Assembly (NCBI GenBank): GCA_903895595.1
Contig: CAITUP010000109.1
Span: forward strand, 1 to 64,000
Direction: 5' to 3'
Origin: an uncultured Acetobacteraceae bacterium
GTDB lineage: Bacteria; Pseudomonadota; Alphaproteobacteria; Acetobacterales; Acetobacteraceae
DNA length: 64,000 nucleotides
Shown here: piece after piece, positions 27,034 through 37,247 of the stretch
Layout: each line of letters begins with the position of its first letter
How positions within the stretch are numbered: the first letter of the stretch is position 1
Made by a program: the position numbers and the translations under genes
The notes under the pieces: generated by a model
What the model was told of the DNA's origin: nothing
Database searches by the model: none
What the model saw: only the letters and a program-made list of their open reading frames with translations

Positions 27034-27758
27034 AGCGCCTGCTGGTCCTGGCGTTATTACTGACCGCCGCCGCCGGAGACATTCATTCCGGTTACGACGA
27101 CGCCAGCCCCGAAACACGCGCGATGCAGGACGACGACAGCGCCAACCCCGGCTTTCTGTGGGTGCGGGAGGGGGAGGCGCAATGGTCTGGCAAAGCTTGT
27201 GCTGCCTGCCACGGCGATGCTCGTGTCTCGATGCGCGGCGTAGCGGCCCGCTATCCGGCATACGATGCGGCGCTGAACCGCCCCATCACGCTCGACCAAC
27301 GGATCGCGCAATGCCGCACCGAACGGCAGCATGCCGAACCTTTCACGCCGGAGAGCGATGCTGCTTTGGGTCTCAGCGCGTATATCGGGCTGCAATCGCG
27401 GGGGATGCCATTGCAGGTCTCAACCGATGGGCCGATGCGGCCGTTCTACGAAACGGGGCGGACGCTGTTCAACACGCGCATGGGGCAATTGAACCTGTCC
27501 TGCGCGCAATGCCACGACGAACGGGCCGGCATGAAGCTGGCCGGTGCCGTCATTCCGCAAGGGCATCCGAACGGTTATCCGGAGTATCGGCTGGAATGGC
27601 AAACCATGGGGTCGCTCACCCGCCGCATCCGCAATTGCATGGTGGGCGTTCGCGCCGAACCATTTCCGCCAGACTCGGCGGAAATGACGGCGCTGGCTTT
27701 GTTTTTGGCGGCACGGGCGGCGGGCTTAAAGATCGAAACGCCCGCCGTTCGTCCCTGA
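27030..27758 (+). CDS. soxA: SoxA-like diheme c-type cytochrome
   Basis: Two heme motifs CAACH and CAQCH; RIRNCMVGVRAEPF; SPETRAMQDDDSANPGFLWV. Confidence 0.92.
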   Translation: MKRLLVLALLLTAAAGDIHSGYDDASPETRAMQDDDSANPGFLWVREGEAQWSGKACAACHGDARVSMRGVAARYPAYDAALNRPITLDQRIAQCRTERQHAEPFTPESDAALGLSAYIGLQSRGMPLQVSTDGPMRPFYETGRTLFNTRMGQLNLSCAQCHDERAGMKLAGAVIPQGHPNGYPEYRLEWQTMGSLTRRIRNCMVGVRAEPFPPDSAEMTALALFLAARAAGLKIETPAVRP

Positions 27759-27762
27759 TTTC

Positions 27763-30441
27763 CTACTGAATCCGTTCCATCGCCGCTTCCAACCGAGCGA
27801 CCTCCGCCAGATAAGCCACCACGCGGGCGCGGTTTTCTTCGACGATTTCCTCCGGTGCACGCTTGATGAAATCGGCGTTCGCCAATTTCTGTTCGAATTT
27901 CCGCGCCTCGGCGGCCGCCTTGTCGCGATCCTTACCCAGGCGCGTCCGTTCCGCCTTCAGGTCGATAATTCCTTCCAGCGGCAGAACCACGGTCGCCTCG
28001 TCCAGCACTGCCTGCGCGGAACCTTTCGGCAGATCGCCGTTCAACGCTCGCACTTCCGACGCACGCGCCAGACGCTTGATGGCGTCGATCCACCGATCGG
28101 CCCGAGCCAACGTCTCGGCCGTGGCATCGCGCAGCAGGATCGGGCTGGGCTGGCTGGGGGGTACGTTCATTTCGGTACGCACCGACCGCACCAAACCAAT
28201 CAGCCGCACCACCCAATCCAATTCCGCCCGCGCGGCAGCGGCATCGGTCACCGGCACCGAAACAGGCCAGGATTCGCCGATCAGGCTGCATTCGGCACCG
28301 TAGCCGAAACGGTCCCACAATTCCTCGGTCACGTAGGGGATCGCTGGGTGCAGCATGCGCAGAATAATCCCCAGCACGTGGGCGGCGGTCGCCCGCACCT
28401 CGGCGGCGGCAACCGGGTCGGCACCTTCCGCCAGTGCCGGCTTGGCGAATTCCAGGAACCAATCGCAATAGGTGTTCCATACGAAACGGTAGCCGGCGGC
28501 GGCGTATTCGTCGAAACGATAGACTTCCAAAGCGGCGGTTGCCTCGGCCACGGCGGCGTTCGCGGCGTCCAGCAGCCAGCGCGTCAACGGCAATTTAGCC
28601 GCCGCCGGATCGAACGAAGGATCGATCGCCACCCCGTTCATTTCGCAGAACCGCGCGGCGTTCCACAGCTTGGTGATGAACCCGCGATAATCCTGCACCC
28701 GACTGGAACCCAGCTTTACGTCGCGTCCGGGACCCGTCAGCGAGCAGATCGTGAACCGCAGCGCATCGGTGCCGAAACTGTCGATCAGTTCCAAGGGATC
28801 GATGATATTCCCCTTGGATTTCGACATTTTCTGGCCCTTTTCGTCGCGGACCAGACCGTGGATGTAAACCGTCTTGAACGGCACATCGCCCATGAAATGG
28901 ATGCCCATCATCATCATGCGGGCGACCCAGAAGAAGATGATGTCGAAACCGGTGACCAGCACGTCGCCGGGATAATAGCGCGCGACTTCCGGCACCTTCT
29001 CCGGCCAGCCCAGTGTCGAGAACGGCCACAATGCGGAGCTGAACCACGTGTCCAGCACGTCCTCATCCTGCGTCACGGCGATTTCCGTACCGTAATGCTC
29101 GCGCGCCAAAGCAGCCGCTTCCTCGGCGGTTTTAGCAACGAACACCTCGCCGTCCGGCCCGTACCAAGCCGGGATACGGTGCCCCCACCACAACTGCCGG
29201 GAAATGCACCAAGGCTGAATATCCCGCATCCAGGCGAAAAAGGTATTTTCCCATTGCTTCGGCACGAACACGGTTTTGCCGGTTTCCACCGCTTCGATCG
29301 CCGGTTTCGCCAGCACGCCGGCATTGCAATACCACTGGGTCGTCAGCAGCGGCTCCACCGGTACGCCGCCGCGATCGCCGTGAGGGATCTGGTTCGTATG
29401 CGGCTCGATCTTGACCAGCAGCTCCAGCCGTTCCAGTTCGGCGACAATCGCCTTGCGGGCAGCGAAACGGTCCATCCCTTGCAGGCCGCATACGAATGAA
29501 TCGTCCGCCAGCTCGGCGCCGATTTCCTCCAGCGTCACACGCGCCTGCCGGTCCAGCACCGACGGCATCGGCAGCCCGTGCCGGCGCCCGACCTCGAAAT
29601 CGTTAAAATCGTGCGCGGGCGTGATTTTCACCGCGCCGGTGCCTTTTTCCGGATCGGCATACTCGTCGCCGACGATGGGAATGCGGCGCCCCACCAACGG
29701 CAAAATCGCGAATTTACCGATCAACCGAGCCAATGTTGGGTGCGCGGGATTCACCGCAACGGCGGTATCGCCGAGCATTGTCTCCGGCCGTGTCGTCGCC
29801 ACGGTGATGAACTCACCGGGTTCTCCCTCGATGGGATAGTTCAAATACCACAACGACCCCTTCATTTCCCGGTTCTCGACCTCGAGGTCGGAGATCGCGG
29901 TTTGCAGCTTGGGATCCCAGTTCACCAGCCTCCGGTCGCGGTAGATCAGGCCCTGGCGATACAGGGTCACAAACACCTCCCGCACCGCCGCGGACAGCCC
30001 GTCGTCCATGGTGAAGCGCTCGCGCGGCCAGTCCAACGACGCGCCCAATCGGCGCAACTGACGCGTGATCGTGCCGCCGGATTCGGCCTTCCACTGCCAG
30101 ACCCGTTCCAGGAACTTGTCCCGGCCCATGTCGCGGCGGTCGATCCCCTCGGCCGCCAGCAGGCGTTCCACCACCATCTGCGTAGCGATCCCGGCATGAT
30201 CGGTGCCCGGCTGCCACAGCGCGTCCTTGCCGCGCATGCGGTTCCAGCGAATCAGCGTGTCCTGCACGGTGAACGTCAGCGCGTGCCCCATGTGCAGGCT
30301 GCCGGTGACGTTCGGTGGCGGGATCATGATGGTGAAGGGATCGGCGCTGGACGCCGGGTCGCACGCGAAGGCGCCTTGCTCTTCCCATCCCTCGTAAATG
30401 CGGGTTTCGGCTTCGGCGGGGGCAAAGGTCTTGTCGAGCAT
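27763..30441 (-). CDS. valS: Valyl-tRNA synthetase
   Basis: PPPNVTGSLHMGHAL, KMSKSKGN; 892 aa. Confidence 0.95.
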   Translation of the reverse strand: MLDKTFAPAEAETRIYEGWEEQGAFACDPASSADPFTIMIPPPNVTGSLHMGHALTFTVQDTLIRWNRMRGKDALWQPGTDHAGIATQMVVERLLAAEGIDRRDMGRDKFLERVWQWKAESGGTITRQLRRLGASLDWPRERFTMDDGLSAAVREVFVTLYRQGLIYRDRRLVNWDPKLQTAISDLEVENREMKGSLWYLNYPIEGEPGEFITVATTRPETMLGDTAVAVNPAHPTLARLIGKFAILPLVGRRIPIVGDEYADPEKGTGAVKITPAHDFNDFEVGRRHGLPMPSVLDRQARVTLEEIGAELADDSFVCGLQGMDRFAARKAIVAELERLELLVKIEPHTNQIPHGDRGGVPVEPLLTTQWYCNAGVLAKPAIEAVETGKTVFVPKQWENTFFAWMRDIQPWCISRQLWWGHRIPAWYGPDGEVFVAKTAEEAAALAREHYGTEIAVTQDEDVLDTWFSSALWPFSTLGWPEKVPEVARYYPGDVLVTGFDIIFFWVARMMMMGIHFMGDVPFKTVYIHGLVRDEKGQKMSKSKGNIIDPLELIDSFGTDALRFTICSLTGPGRDVKLGSSRVQDYRGFITKLWNAARFCEMNGVAIDPSFDPAAAKLPLTRWLLDAANAAVAEATAALEVYRFDEYAAAGYRFVWNTYCDWFLEFAKPALAEGADPVAAAEVRATAAHVLGIILRMLHPAIPYVTEELWDRFGYGAECSLIGESWPVSVPVTDAAAARAELDWVVRLIGLVRSVRTEMNVPPSQPSPILLRDATAETLARADRWIDAIKRLARASEVRALNGDLPKGSAQAVLDEATVVLPLEGIIDLKAERTRLGKDRDKAAAEARKFEQKLANADFIKRAPEEIVEENRARVVAYLAEVARLEAAMERIQ

Positions 30442-30500
30442 GTCGGGTCTCTCCCGCGGCCTCGGGCGAAAACCGCGGGAGGCCGCTCAAGGCGGTTAAG

Positions 30501-31010
30501 TCAGGTCGCGGCTCGGCCGACGACGCGTTCGATTTCGGTGCGTACCAGGCGTTCGACCAAAGGCGGCAGATTGACGTCGAGCCACGCCTTCAGCAGCGGC
30601 CGGATTTCCTGACGGACGATGTCTTCGATGGTGGGGCCCATGCTGGTGACCAGCATCGACCGTTCGGTGGATAATGTCCGCACCAGATTGTCGACGCTGG
30701 ACGCGGCCGCCGCGGCGGCTTCCGGCGCCACAAGTGTCGCGAGGGGCGGCGCGACTATCGCGACTGGCGGCGGAACAGGCGCGGGTTCCACGGCCGGTGT
30801 GTCCGAAACCATCATCGACGGCTCCAGCAGTAACGCATCGTCCTCATTCGCATCGGCGACCGCCGGGGCGGCAGGTGATGCGGCGGATTCTTCCGGCTTC
30901 GCCTCATCGTCGCTCAGGATTCGACGGATGGACGCAAGGATATCTTCCATCGACGGATCGCCGGCAGCCGCGGCGCCCTGGGTTCCCGCCGGTGGGGTTG
31001 TGCCGCTCAT
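30501..31010 (-). CDS. popZ: DUF2497/PopZ-like protein
   Basis: N-term PSMEDILASIRRILSDDE and C-term IEDIVRQEIRPLLKAWLDVNLPPLVERLVRTEIERV. Confidence 0.82.
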   Translation of the reverse strand: MSGTTPPAGTQGAAAAGDPSMEDILASIRRILSDDEAKPEESAASPAAPAVADANEDDALLLEPSMMVSDTPAVEPAPVPPPVAIVAPPLATLVAPEAAAAAASSVDNLVRTLSTERSMLVTSMGPTIEDIVRQEIRPLLKAWLDVNLPPLVERLVRTEIERVVGRAAT

Positions 31011-31016
31011 TGTCGC

Positions 31017-32534
31017 TCAGCGTGCCGGCTGTTCGGTGGCATAATCGCCCAACCCGACCCAGCGATCTTTCACCGCCTGATAATACGCTGTTTCGTCGTA
31101 CAGCGGCACCGGCAGGCGCAGATCGCGCGCGGTGAGATGACCGATCGCCTGCGCGACCTGGAAGGATGCACCGATCAGCTGCGTCAGATTCTGCACCAGC
31201 GTCGTGCGCGAATTCAAAAGCGCCTGTTGCGCGTTCAGCACATCCAGCGTCGTACGGCTGCCCACGATGGCTTCCCGTGTGACACCTTCCAAGGCAACTT
31301 CATTGGCGCGAATCTGCGCCCGTGTGCTCGCGGCGGCGGCGCGCGCACCTTGCAATGTCGACAGCGATTGCACCGCGTTCTGCACGGCCGTGCGTTTCGC
31401 ATCGTCCACCTGACGCAGCGATTGCTGCTGCGTCTGCCGTGCCGCACGGACCGCCGCGTATTCCGAACCACCCTGATAGATCGGCATCGATAGCTGGACG
31501 CCGAACTGATAGCCGTTCGACGCGGTACCTTGAACGCCGGAATTCTGTTGCTGGAACGCCTGGCCCTGCAAGCCGATCTGAGGCCCGAGTGCCGCGAGCG
31601 CGGTATCGACCGCGTCCTTGTTGGCGGCATCGGTAAACATGGCCGCGATCACGTTCGGATTGTTGGTCGACGCCATCGCCGCGGCTTCACGCTCGTCTTT
31701 AACCGGAAGCGCCAAAGGCTGCGGTTCCAACATGTCTTCCGGCGGCTGCACGCCAACGACCTGCTGGAACGTCCCACGGGCGATCGCGAGGTTGCCCCGA
31801 GCGGTTTCCAACTGCGCCTGCGCGCCGGCATGCGCGGCTTCCGCCTGCGCGACGTCGGTGCGGGTGATTTCGCCGACGCGGAACCGGTCGTTGGTTGCTT
31901 GCAACTGTTTCGCCAGAACCTGCACGTTGTTCTGTTGCAGTTCCAGAAGTTGACGGGCCTGGATAACACCCACGTAAGCGTTCACCGTCGCCAGCAGGCT
32001 GGTCTGTTCCTGCGCGAGCAACGTCGCACGCTCGGCCATCACCTGGTTTTTCGATCGGTTGACCTGCGACTGCACCTTACCGGAGGTGTACAGGTTCTGG
32101 GTCAAGGTCGTTTGGGCTGTCGCGAAGGTGCGCTTGGCCTGGGTATTGATCCATCTTCCGCTTGCGGACGACAACGAGCGCGATAAGCCATCGCCGGTGC
32201 CGACGGTGCCGCCGAGCACCACGGTCGGCCGCCATCCGCCCAACGCCTGCGCCACGCCTTCATCGGTCGCGCGCAGCTTCGCCCGTTCCGCGAGCAGCGC
32301 AGGCTGGGTCGTATAGGTTTGAGCCAAGGCTTCATTCAGAGTGCGGGGCCCATCGCCGGGGGAACGAACTGGCGCCGCCTTTTTCTGCGCCGTGCGCGCA
32401 GGGGGGGCCGCAACCTTGGACGCGGGGGCGGCAGGCGACGCCGGGACCGTGTCCGCGAACGCGGGCAACGCCGTCATGGCGAGGCCTGACACTGCGAACA
32501 CCAAGCCCGGGAGCAAACCGAAACGCTGACCCAT
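31017..32534 (-). CDS. tolC: TolC-family type I secretion outer membrane protein
   Basis: AQTYTTQPALLAERAKLRATDE; long coiled-coil Ala/Gln-rich helices; GSRTTLDVLNAQQALLNSRTTLV. Confidence 0.88.
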   Translation of the reverse strand: MGQRFGLLPGLVFAVSGLAMTALPAFADTVPASPAAPASKVAAPPARTAQKKAAPVRSPGDGPRTLNEALAQTYTTQPALLAERAKLRATDEGVAQALGGWRPTVVLGGTVGTGDGLSRSLSSASGRWINTQAKRTFATAQTTLTQNLYTSGKVQSQVNRSKNQVMAERATLLAQEQTSLLATVNAYVGVIQARQLLELQQNNVQVLAKQLQATNDRFRVGEITRTDVAQAEAAHAGAQAQLETARGNLAIARGTFQQVVGVQPPEDMLEPQPLALPVKDEREAAAMASTNNPNVIAAMFTDAANKDAVDTALAALGPQIGLQGQAFQQQNSGVQGTASNGYQFGVQLSMPIYQGGSEYAAVRAARQTQQQSLRQVDDAKRTAVQNAVQSLSTLQGARAAAASTRAQIRANEVALEGVTREAIVGSRTTLDVLNAQQALLNSRTTLVQNLTQLIGASFQVAQAIGHLTARDLRLPVPLYDETAYYQAVKDRWVGLGDYATEQPAR

Positions 32535-32632
32535 GCCTTAACCCCACTTCCCAATCGTGCGCGTCTTATGTGCCACAAACGGGCCGCGCACGCCACCATT
32601 CCGACGCGGCGTGCCGGCCGGGTCGGTGTTCG

Positions 32633-33319
32633 TCAGAACACGAATTCCGATGCCGGCAGCAAGGATGGCAGCGCCGGCGTGCCGCAATCGAACACCGGTT
32701 GAGCGCGCAGCCCCGCCGGGGTGGCCTCGGCGAGGACAGCCTGATTGGTCCGGCCGGGACCGGCAATCACCGTCACCAGACGGCCGCCATCGGTCTTCAA
32801 CTGTTTCGCGATGGCCGGGGGAATCTCCCGCACCGCGCCTTCGATCACGATGATGTCGTAGGGCGCACCGGCCGGCCAGCCCGCTGCCAGAGGCCCAGCG
32901 ACCAGATTGACGCTCGGCGCCTCGGCGGCGAGGGCGTCCCGAGCGAGCGCGAGCAAGGCGGTATCGTCTTCGACTGCTGTCACACGGGGGCCGCATTGCG
33001 ACAGCACGGCGGCGCCGTAGCCGGAGCCGGCGGCGACGACCAATGCGCGTTCGCCTTCGCGCGGGGCCGCGATTTGCAGCAGGCGCGCCATGACCATGGG
33101 CTCCAGCAGATAGCGCCCATTTCCCAGGGGCACGTCCTCATCCGCGTACGCGAGCGCACCGAGGGACGCGGGCAAAAAACGCTCCCGCGGTAAATGGCGC
33201 ATCGCGGCCAGGATTCGGGGATCGGTCACCTTGTTGGGGCGAATTTGACTGTCCACCATGTGCTTGCGGGCATCGGCATGGTGGTCGCTGTGGGTCGGTT
33301 CGTGGGCTGGGCTGGCCAT
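32633..33319 (-). CDS. pcm: Protein-L-isoaspartate O-methyltransferase family
   Basis: MVDSQIRPNKVTDPRILAAM; ALVVAAGSGYGAAVLS. Confidence 0.85.
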   Translation of the reverse strand: MASPAHEPTHSDHHADARKHMVDSQIRPNKVTDPRILAAMRHLPRERFLPASLGALAYADEDVPLGNGRYLLEPMVMARLLQIAAPREGERALVVAAGSGYGAAVLSQCGPRVTAVEDDTALLALARDALAAEAPSVNLVAGPLAAGWPAGAPYDIIVIEGAVREIPPAIAKQLKTDGGRLVTVIAGPGRTNQAVLAEATPAGLRAQPVFDCGTPALPSLLPASEFVF

Positions 33320-33570
33320 CGCTGGTCCGTCTCATGAAGTGCAGCGTGCTTATACAGGCACCGCGCATAAGGCGCAAAGCGGCATGCGTTCATTCAATGT
33401 TCTATTGTCGTGTTTTGTCGGGAAACTTTACAGCACGCGGATATCCGATACGGAACCGTGGTTTCAGTCGCTTGTACCGCCGCATTTTTCGCAGCTAGCA
33501 CAAGATTTGCATGGTAAGGCCGGCCGTTTGGGGAAACGGCGCGACACAACCCGATTGGGGAGCAACAGAC

Positions 33571-33753
33571 ATGCCGTGGATGAAGGAGCGTCCTACCAGC
33601 CTGTTATGGGCTGCCGCGCTGCTGGCGGTCGCACTGGCCGCGTATGCGGTGCAGCGCTTGCCGACCGACATCAGGGGCCCGCTTCTGCTGTGGGTCCTGG
33701 CATCCGTGCCGCTCGGCATCGCCATCGGCCATTGCGCCCTGGAAGAGCAGTAG
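33571..33753 (+). CDS. Small membrane protein, hypothetical
   Basis: 60 aa; LLWAAALLAVALAAYAV and LLLWVLASVPLGIAIGHC; GGGGAG upstream of ATG. Confidence 0.5.
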   Translation: MPWMKERPTSLLWAAALLAVALAAYAVQRLPTDIRGPLLLWVLASVPLGIAIGHCALEEQ

Positions 33754-36700
33754 TCAGACCTCTTCGACCTGCTCCACCCCCTGAAGCACCTTCAGGGCCT
33801 GCGCGAGGCGCGGGGTGACGTTGTAACCGCCGGGCAGCGCGATCTCGACGCTCTGATCGGTGCCGAGGCGCGGCACCAACGTGATGCGGCCCTTGCCGCC
33901 GCTCTCCCGCGTCAGAAGGTCGCGGATATGCGGCACGGCGGCGGTTTCGCCCAGCCAGATGCGGATCGACGCCCCGGCATTGGCAGCCGCCTTATCCAGC
34001 GCTTCGACATTGTTCGCGGTGACCCGCATCGCCTCACCTTCCAGCTTGAGCTCCGCTGTCACCAGAACATTGGTGCCCTGCGTTAGGATGTCGCGGGATT
34101 TGGCCAGGACCTCACTGAAACAAGTGACTTCGATGGAGCCCGAGGCGTCGGAAATCCGCACCCAGGCCATGCGGCTGCCGGTGCGGGTGATCCGCTCCTT
34201 GCTGGCGACCACGGTGCCGGCCAGCTTGACGGTCCGCAGCCCGTTCTTCGCCTGGGTTTCCGCGTCGGCCGCACGCACGACGCCAAGGCGGCGCAGCGCC
34301 TGGGTGTAGGCGTCCAGCGGATGGGCCGTGAGGTGAAAACCGACGGCATCGGATTCGAATGCCAGCCGTTCCAGCGACGGCCAGTCCTGGATGTTCGGCA
34401 GCCGCAGCGGTTCGGCGGTGGAGGCGGAAGGGCCACCGAACAACCCGATCTGGCCGCTGGCCTTTTCCTCCTGGTTGGCCTGCGCCCGCCTTAAAATCGT
34501 CTCCGCCACCGCGAACAACCGTGCGCGGTTGTTGTCGATGCTGTCGAAGGCTCCGGCGCGGATCAGGTTTTCAAGCTGCGCCTTGTTGATTTGGCGCGGA
34601 TCGACGCGGCTGGCGAGGTCGGCGCAATCGGCGAATTTTTGCGCGCCTCGCGCGGCGACCAACGATTCCATGGCCGCGAAACCCACGCGCTTCACCGCCG
34701 CCAGCGCGTAACGGATCGCCAGCTTGCCGTCGTCCGTCCGTTCCACCGTATAGTCGGCTTCCGAGGCGTTGATGTCAGGCGGCAGGATTCTGATGTGCGA
34801 CCGTTCCGCTTCCTGCTTCAACGCCGCCAGCCGGTCGGTGTTGTTCAGCGCGAGGCTCATGCACGCCGCGATGAACACTTCCGGGTGGTTCGCTTTCAGC
34901 CACGCGGTTTGATAAGCGACCAACGCATAGGCGGCGGCGTGGGATTTGTTGAAGCCGTAATCGGCGAACTTGGCCATGAGGTCGAACACCTCGGTGGCTT
35001 TCTCCGGCGTAATGCCGCGTTCGGTGGCACCTTTTTGGAAAATGGCCCGCTGCTGTTCCATTTCGGCGGCGATTTTCTTGCCCATCGCGCGACGCAGCAG
35101 ATCGGCGCCGCCCAGGCTGTACCCCGCCATCTTCTGCGAGATCTGCATCACCTGTTCCTGGTAGACCATGATCCCGTAAGTCTCGCCCAGGATTTCCGCC
35201 AATTCGGGATGCGGCGGCTCCCATTTTTCCCCGTGCTTGCGGCGGCAGTAATCGGGAATATTGGCCATCGGGCCGGGACGATACAGCGCGACGGCGGCAA
35301 TGAGATCCTCGAAACGGTCGGGGCGCATCTGGCGCAACGTGTCGCGCATGCCCTGGCCTTCCATCTGGAACACCCCGCCGGCCTCGCCCCGCGCCAGCAT
35401 CTCGTAGGTTTTCTTGTCGTCCAGCGGCAGATGATCCAGATCGACACTGACGCCGAGTTTCGTCAGATAGCCTTTGGCGCGATCGAGAATCGTCAGCGTC
35501 GTCAGGCCCAAAAAGTCGAATTTCACCAGCCCCGCCTGTTCCACGTATTTCATGGAATATTGCGTGACCAGGAAGTCGGATTTCGGGTCCTTGTACAGCG
35601 GCACCAGTTCCACCAACGGCCGGTCGCCGATCACGACACCGGCGGCATGAGTGGAGGCGTGGCGGTACAGGCCCTCCACCTGCAACGCGATTTCGATCAG
35701 GCGTCCGATGCCTTCGTCCTCATCGCGCAACGCTTGCAGCCGCGGTTCGCCCTCGACCGCTTGCGCCAATGTCACCGGTTTCGCGGGATTGTTGGGGATC
35801 AGCTCGGCGACTTTATTTACCTGCCCATACGGCAGCCCCAGAACCCGCCCGACATCGCGCACCGCTGCGCGGGCTTGCAGCTTACCGAAGGTGATGATCT
35901 GCGCCACCCGGTCGCCGCCGTATTCGTTGCGTACATATTCGATGACGCGATCCCGCCCCTCCTGACAGAAATCGATATCGAAATCGGGCATCGACACGCG
36001 TTCCGGGTTGAGGAATCGTTCGAACAGCAGATTGAATTGCAGCGGGTCCAAATCGGTGATCGTCAACGCCCAGGCAGCAACCGAACCGGCCCCCGATCCG
36101 CGGCCGGGGCCGACGGGGATGTTGTTCGCCTTCGACCACTGGATGAAGTCGGCAACAATGAGAAAATAACCGGAGAAGCCCATGTTCGCGATGACGTCCA
36201 GCTCGTAATCCAGGCGTTCGCGGTATTTCTGGCGCTTGGCCTCGTCGGCTTTGACGTCGTCCATGCGGCGCGTCAGGCCCTCAATGGCCATGGCGCGGAC
36301 GGTTTGTTCCTCGGTCGCGCCTTCGTTGACCTTGGGGCAGGTCGGCAGCAGCGGCTTGCGGGTTTCCGCCATGATCGCGCAGCTTTTGGCGATGGCGACG
36401 GTGTTGTCGCATGCCTCGGGCAGGTCGGCGAACAGCGCGCGCATGACCGGTGCGGATTTGAACCAATGCTCGGGGGTGACGCGGCGGCGATCCTGTTCCG
36501 ACAGCAGCCTTCCCTCGGCGATGCACAGCAAGGCGTCATGGGCTTCGTGCATGCCGGGGGTGGCGAACATGCAGTCGTTGGTGGCGACCAGCGGCAGGCC
36601 GCGGGCATCGGCCAGCGCAATCATGCCGGGTTCGATGGCACGATCGATTTCCAGGCCGTGACGGTGCAGTTCCATCATGGTGCGGCCGGGGAAGGCTTCC

Positions 36701-37179
36701 AGCATCATCGCCAGCAGCCGCTCGGCCTCCGGCATCTGGCCTTCCTGCAACAGGCGCCCGATCGGACCGGTCGTGCCGCCGGTCAGCAAAATCAACCCCC
36801 CGGCATGCGCCGCGATCCGGTCCCACGTCTGTTGCGGTTTCAGGCTCGGGTCCGTGTCGAGGAAGCCCTGGCTGGACAGCCGCTGGAGATTGGCGAGGCC
36901 TTCCGCGTTTTGCGCCAGCAGCACGATCGGGTCCGGGTTCAGCCGAGCATTGTCGGCGCGGGTCAGCGCGATCTGGCACCCGATGATCGGTTGGATACCC
37001 TTGCCCGAGCAGTATTGGGAGAATTCGAGGGCGCCGAACAGGTTGCCGGAGTCGGTGATGGCGACCGCCGGCATATGGGCGTCTTTCGCCAAAGCCGCGA
37101 GCTTGTCCACGCGAATGGCACCCTCGCTGAGGGAGTAGGCGGAATGGGCGCGGAGGTGGATGAAATCTGCGTGGGGCAT
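33754..37179 (-). CDS. dnaE: DNA polymerase III subunit alpha
   Basis: 1141 aa; PHP domain FIHLRAHSAYSLSEGAI; GRGSGAGSVAAWALTITDLDPL; MPDFDIDFCQEGR. Confidence 0.95.
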   Translation of the reverse strand: MPHADFIHLRAHSAYSLSEGAIRVDKLAALAKDAHMPAVAITDSGNLFGALEFSQYCSGKGIQPIIGCQIALTRADNARLNPDPIVLLAQNAEGLANLQRLSSQGFLDTDPSLKPQQTWDRIAAHAGGLILLTGGTTGPIGRLLQEGQMPEAERLLAMMLEAFPGRTMMELHRHGLEIDRAIEPGMIALADARGLPLVATNDCMFATPGMHEAHDALLCIAEGRLLSEQDRRRVTPEHWFKSAPVMRALFADLPEACDNTVAIAKSCAIMAETRKPLLPTCPKVNEGATEEQTVRAMAIEGLTRRMDDVKADEAKRQKYRERLDYELDVIANMGFSGYFLIVADFIQWSKANNIPVGPGRGSGAGSVAAWALTITDLDPLQFNLLFERFLNPERVSMPDFDIDFCQEGRDRVIEYVRNEYGGDRVAQIITFGKLQARAAVRDVGRVLGLPYGQVNKVAELIPNNPAKPVTLAQAVEGEPRLQALRDEDEGIGRLIEIALQVEGLYRHASTHAAGVVIGDRPLVELVPLYKDPKSDFLVTQYSMKYVEQAGLVKFDFLGLTTLTILDRAKGYLTKLGVSVDLDHLPLDDKKTYEMLARGEAGGVFQMEGQGMRDTLRQMRPDRFEDLIAAVALYRPGPMANIPDYCRRKHGEKWEPPHPELAEILGETYGIMVYQEQVMQISQKMAGYSLGGADLLRRAMGKKIAAEMEQQRAIFQKGATERGITPEKATEVFDLMAKFADYGFNKSHAAAYALVAYQTAWLKANHPEVFIAACMSLALNNTDRLAALKQEAERSHIRILPPDINASEADYTVERTDDGKLAIRYALAAVKRVGFAAMESLVAARGAQKFADCADLASRVDPRQINKAQLENLIRAGAFDSIDNNRARLFAVAETILRRAQANQEEKASGQIGLFGGPSASTAEPLRLPNIQDWPSLERLAFESDAVGFHLTAHPLDAYTQALRRLGVVRAADAETQAKNGLRTVKLAGTVVASKERITRTGSRMAWVRISDASGSIEVTCFSEVLAKSRDILTQGTNVLVTAELKLEGEAMRVTANNVEALDKAAANAGASIRIWLGETAAVPHIRDLLTRESGGKGRITLVPRLGTDQSVEIALPGGYNVTPRLAQALKVLQGVEQVEEV

Positions 37180-37247
37180 GCGGGGAGTCTAGCGGGGTGC
37201 GGGGAGTCGGGGGAAGCGGGGTTTTGCCTCGCTCCCCCCGCCCGCGT

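Noticed and set aside
33360-33570. Possible gene in the AT-richer gap between pcm and the 60-aa membrane protein
   Set aside because: An open frame exists (part of 33258..33818) but has no RBS, no recognisable motif and runs across the better-supported small ORF in another frame.
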